Shown one piece after another: positions 60,621 through 64,000 of a DNA stretch of 64,000 nucleotides. The first letter of the stretch is position 1; every line of letters starts with the position of its first letter. The notes below the pieces were generated by a model that saw nothing but the letters and a program-made list of their open reading frames with translations, was not told the origin of the DNA and did no database searches. The stretch is taken from contig JAMXBD010001250.1 in NCBI GenBank assembly GCA_024138025.1, forward strand, positions 62,001-126,000, given 5' to 3'. A program made the position numbers and the translations under genes. This stretch comes from Combretum micranthum. Lineage: Eukaryota; Streptophyta; Magnoliopsida; Myrtales; Combretaceae.

Positions 60621-63600
60621 CAGTTTATGCAAATAGTGTGATGCATGTCCATTTCATTTATAGTACCGATAGTTGTTAATCAAGTTAAAGGCGATCATAC
60701 GATTTACAGACAATCATCAACATGCTTCATACAACATTTATAATACAATAGAATTACCACTTATATTATGGTACTTTGTCATTCAATCATACACCACTCA
60801 TCATGCATTATTCCTAATCCCGCATGCATATCAATTGAATATATATTATTCCAAATGTAACTATACTACAAGCACAAACAATGTGATAAAGTTAAGTAAC
60901 TCACCTATTGTCCTTGCTAATTTTTTTGTAATATTCTACCGAAAAGCCCAAGAACTTATCTGTTTCTCCTATGAAATGAGGAAAAAAAATTCATTACTAT
61001 ACTAATTCGTGTCTTAAACTTGAGTTTTTGCATTCCTAGTCCAATTGTATAGTATAAATAGTCATTTTAAAGCTCATAAATTCTAAGTTTCTTAAATGAG
61101 GTTACCAAGTTCGTATGTATTTACTTATCTTAGGTTTAAGACCAAGTCATTATAATAGACTCAACTTGCAATGTCCCTGAGAATGGTCTTATTGTTTATA
61201 TAATTCCTATAAAAATAGCGAGACAAGTGGGTTATTAATCGTATTGTGGCTTATTATAATTCAAAATTGTTTATGGGGTCAATCTACAGTATGTTATATA
61301 GATTTTATATTTAATAATTTAGGGAGTCTAGCCTACAGTGTAGTAGAGTCCCTGTCTTTCTATTTGAGAATTTCCATAGTTTATATTATTCCTAGACCTT
61401 ATTAAATTTGTCTTCAAAATTTGCTCTAATGCCTACAATGATTGATTCCAAATGATGGACTCAAGTGTGATTGATAGTGAATTTACCTTAGAAACAACAT
61501 GCTCTCCTTATTATTTATGTCGTAACATACTATGATTATATTGTACCTATGGGAATTTTAAATTAATATGAATCTTATTAGAAACTGTACTATTATTGTA
61601 CTATTAACAAGTCAATTGTAATAAATATTCTATTTAACATACTTAAATAAATTATATATGTATTGATTTTATAATAATTTATGTATGTCCATTTTTGTTT
61701 TTCATTTATTTTAAATTGGATTTAGAGATAATATGAATATATATTCCTATTAATTATTCTATATTACCTTAATGATTACATCCTATCTATTCAGACTTTT
61801 GCTATTTTATTCTAATGCATGTGAGGTATTTTTATTTTTATTTTGGTAAGAATAAGTAAGTACCTACTTATGAAAATTATTGCGAATTAGTTTTCATAAC
61901 TATTTCATTGTGTGCTTACCTAAATTACACCACTCCTTTAGCCTATATTTAATTAATTATTGCATATAATTGTAAGAGATTATTCGTATGAGTATCACAT
62001 AAGCAAAACTAAAAATAGCAATTTAGTTTAATCCATACAAATTGTTATATATTGTAGTTATATTGATCCTCTTAAAAAAAATTAATTCACAATTCAGATA
62101 CTCTAGTCTTAGTCGGGTTTTCTAATAATATTCATATAAAATATATGTTTACTTTAATTTACTTAGATACTATTCTTTTATATAGACACACACATGTTTA
62201 TGCCTACGTAAATTATCTATTGTTTAATTAACAGAGGGGATCAATAAGTTTTACAAAGTTACATATAATAATTTAACTTTATAACATATTCATTTTTACT
62301 CATCTCGTTATTGTAGTAACATAACTAACCCAATTCTAAAGAGAGATTGCCAAATATCAATGTGAAGATTGGGTTTCAAAGAAAATTCCCTTAATCATGG
62401 TTTCATATTATTTTAAAACTTCCATAAGCATCCATATAATTCACTGACACAATTATAGGAATATAAACTTATTCTTATATTCATACGTAATTAACATCAG
62501 CATATCATATTAATTATTAATTAATTATGCTCACATTGTTGATTCCTTCTAACTATAGTATAGTCAAAACTCTTTCTGTTTACTTATTTTGCATTAAATT
62601 ATTCAATTTCCCCAATAATCCCATTTAATCGAGACAAGCATATAGGTGTATTACTTTAATTTATCAATTCAATATTGTATCTAACTACCTTTAATATAAG
62701 TAATCTTTTATTTAACTACTTTTAAGATAAGTAATTCCGAATTTTATCATTCATCTAATTTGAATAAATAACCTTTATAATCCTATACACATGAGCCGAA
62801 TAATATGTGTATATATATTTATCTATCTTACCTTTAATTAAATAATATTAGATAAAGTGGATTTTGAAATGAAACCACCTTAAATTTCCTAGAACAGAGA
62901 CTTCGACATTCAATTTCTCTCTTATTTTTTTTAATATTATATCTAGTTAAACTAAATATCTTTCTCCTAATTTTTTTTCCTATAAAACCAAACATGCATA
63001 CACACTGGCGTTATTATTATCATTATTATTATTGTTGTTGTTGTTGTTGTTTACTTCTTTGTTATAATAACATACTCCTTAATCTCCTATTGTTCGTAAA
63101 TTTATATATATACACTTTTCATATTTTTATATGTGCATATATATACCCAAACTTCTATATCAATATATATATTAATTCAAATAAATCGAGCATAATACAT
63201 ATTTTTTTATATATATTCCTATATGGCCGATATATACAAGTATATAGATTATTTATCTATATCCATTGAACTAATTAAGTTAATATCATTAATATAATAT
63301 TTGGAATAAAAACAATATATTATATATATATATATTTATGCTTCCAGGAAATGGAGAAACGTACCTCCATATATGATATTATTTATTTCTTCTATTTATT
63401 TATTTGATTTACTCATAATTATTCATTTTAGGTAATTCCATTAAACATGAAATTTAGTACAAACCCTCATCAATATTTGATGAAGCCAAGACCTATGCAT
63501 GTATTTTACAATATTTAATTAAACTTAATTTACCTCAAATAAAATTGTTGGTGAACTCCTCCTCCCTTATATTTTCGCCATTTCTTCGTCAATTGATAAC

Positions 63601-64000
63601 CAGATTCTTCTACGAAATTTATGGTTCTGAAGTTGAAATTATTTAGAGATGATACAATAGGACTGTTAGGGAGATGAAGAAATAAAATAGGACTCGTGCT
63701 TTACTATTTTATAACATTAATTGCTGCTAGATTTTAGGCGGTAGAGGATTTCTTTTTCTTACTTTTCACTAGAGAGATATGTGTTCCTGGTCATTATTTC
63801 ATATTCATCAGAGAACATTAAATATATGTTAACTTATTGAAGAAGGATCATCACATGGCCACATATCTTCTCTTCTTTCCCACGTCTGCCAAGTGCAATG
63901 AATTTGAAAGAGCAAGTTTGGGAAGTAAATGACATCATCTAATTAATGATAAATTGATGAGGTGTACCTTTGATATTTGTTTTACGTGATGACCATGAAA
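60621..64000. other. AT-rich intergenic DNA to the window end
   Basis: No gene recognised. It holds the microsatellite at 63010-63052 and (TA)n runs near 63315. The last few hundred bases (63830-63960) are less AT-rich and could be the start of a promoter for a gene beyond the window. Confidence 0.4.
63010..63052. repeat. (ATT)n-(GTT)n compound microsatellite
   Basis: TTATTATTATCATTATTATT runs into seven GTT units. It is a possible length-variable marker. Confidence 0.85.

Overview
The window is nuclear DNA of a flowering plant. Multi-exon genes with GT-AG introns encode plant-specific families: VAL/HSI2-type B3, DUF4408/DUF761 and a NEVERSHED/AGD5-type ARF-GAP. Around them is a typical plant mobile-element load: copia, gypsy, Cassandra and other TRIM elements, hAT, MITEs, LINE and SINE. 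The DNA is AT-rich. The species cannot be named from the sequence; the gene content suits a eudicot or other non-grass angiosperm.

Layout. 1-436 holds the 5' LTR and leader of a minus-strand copia element that runs off the window. 1020-3370 holds seven exons of a plus-strand VAL-like gene with a PHD-like zinc region and a shortened B3 domain. It is followed by about 6 kb of three diverged tandem copies of a ~2 kb unknown unit (4310-10330); the middle copy carries a complete 288-bp TRIM with a perfect 5-bp target duplication. 12307-15588 (minus) is a two-exon DUF4408/DUF761 gene with an apparent 1-nt frameshift in a G run near the end of exon 1. 15.9-34.9 kb is gene-poor: a non-autonomous hAT element, a Cassandra TRIM carrying 5S-rRNA-like sequence, two copies of a MITE family, a 5.05-kb hAT element with a decayed transposase, a SINE candidate and a possible promoter or LTR. 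34.99-36.43 kb holds a long fold-back repeat and a LINE remnant.

38223-50340 (minus) is the clearest gene: eleven exons that join in frame to a 478-residue ARF-GAP protein of the AGD5/NEVERSHED type. Its last intron (5.26 kb) contains a 3'-truncated, antisense Ty3/gypsy element of about 4.05 kb. From 50.6 kb to the end there is no convincing gene, only a decayed gypsy trace, an hAT MITE with a perfect 8-bp target duplication, and AT-rich sequence.

The genes are not an operon and show no obvious shared pathway. I found no clearly new functional system. The best leads are the VAL-like gene lacking the first part of its B3 domain, the 2-kb tandem array beside it, the fold-back structure at 35 kb, and the antisense retroelement in the ARF-GAP gene. 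All exon calls come from reading splice sites and frame continuity by eye; family names come from recognised motifs, not from a database search.
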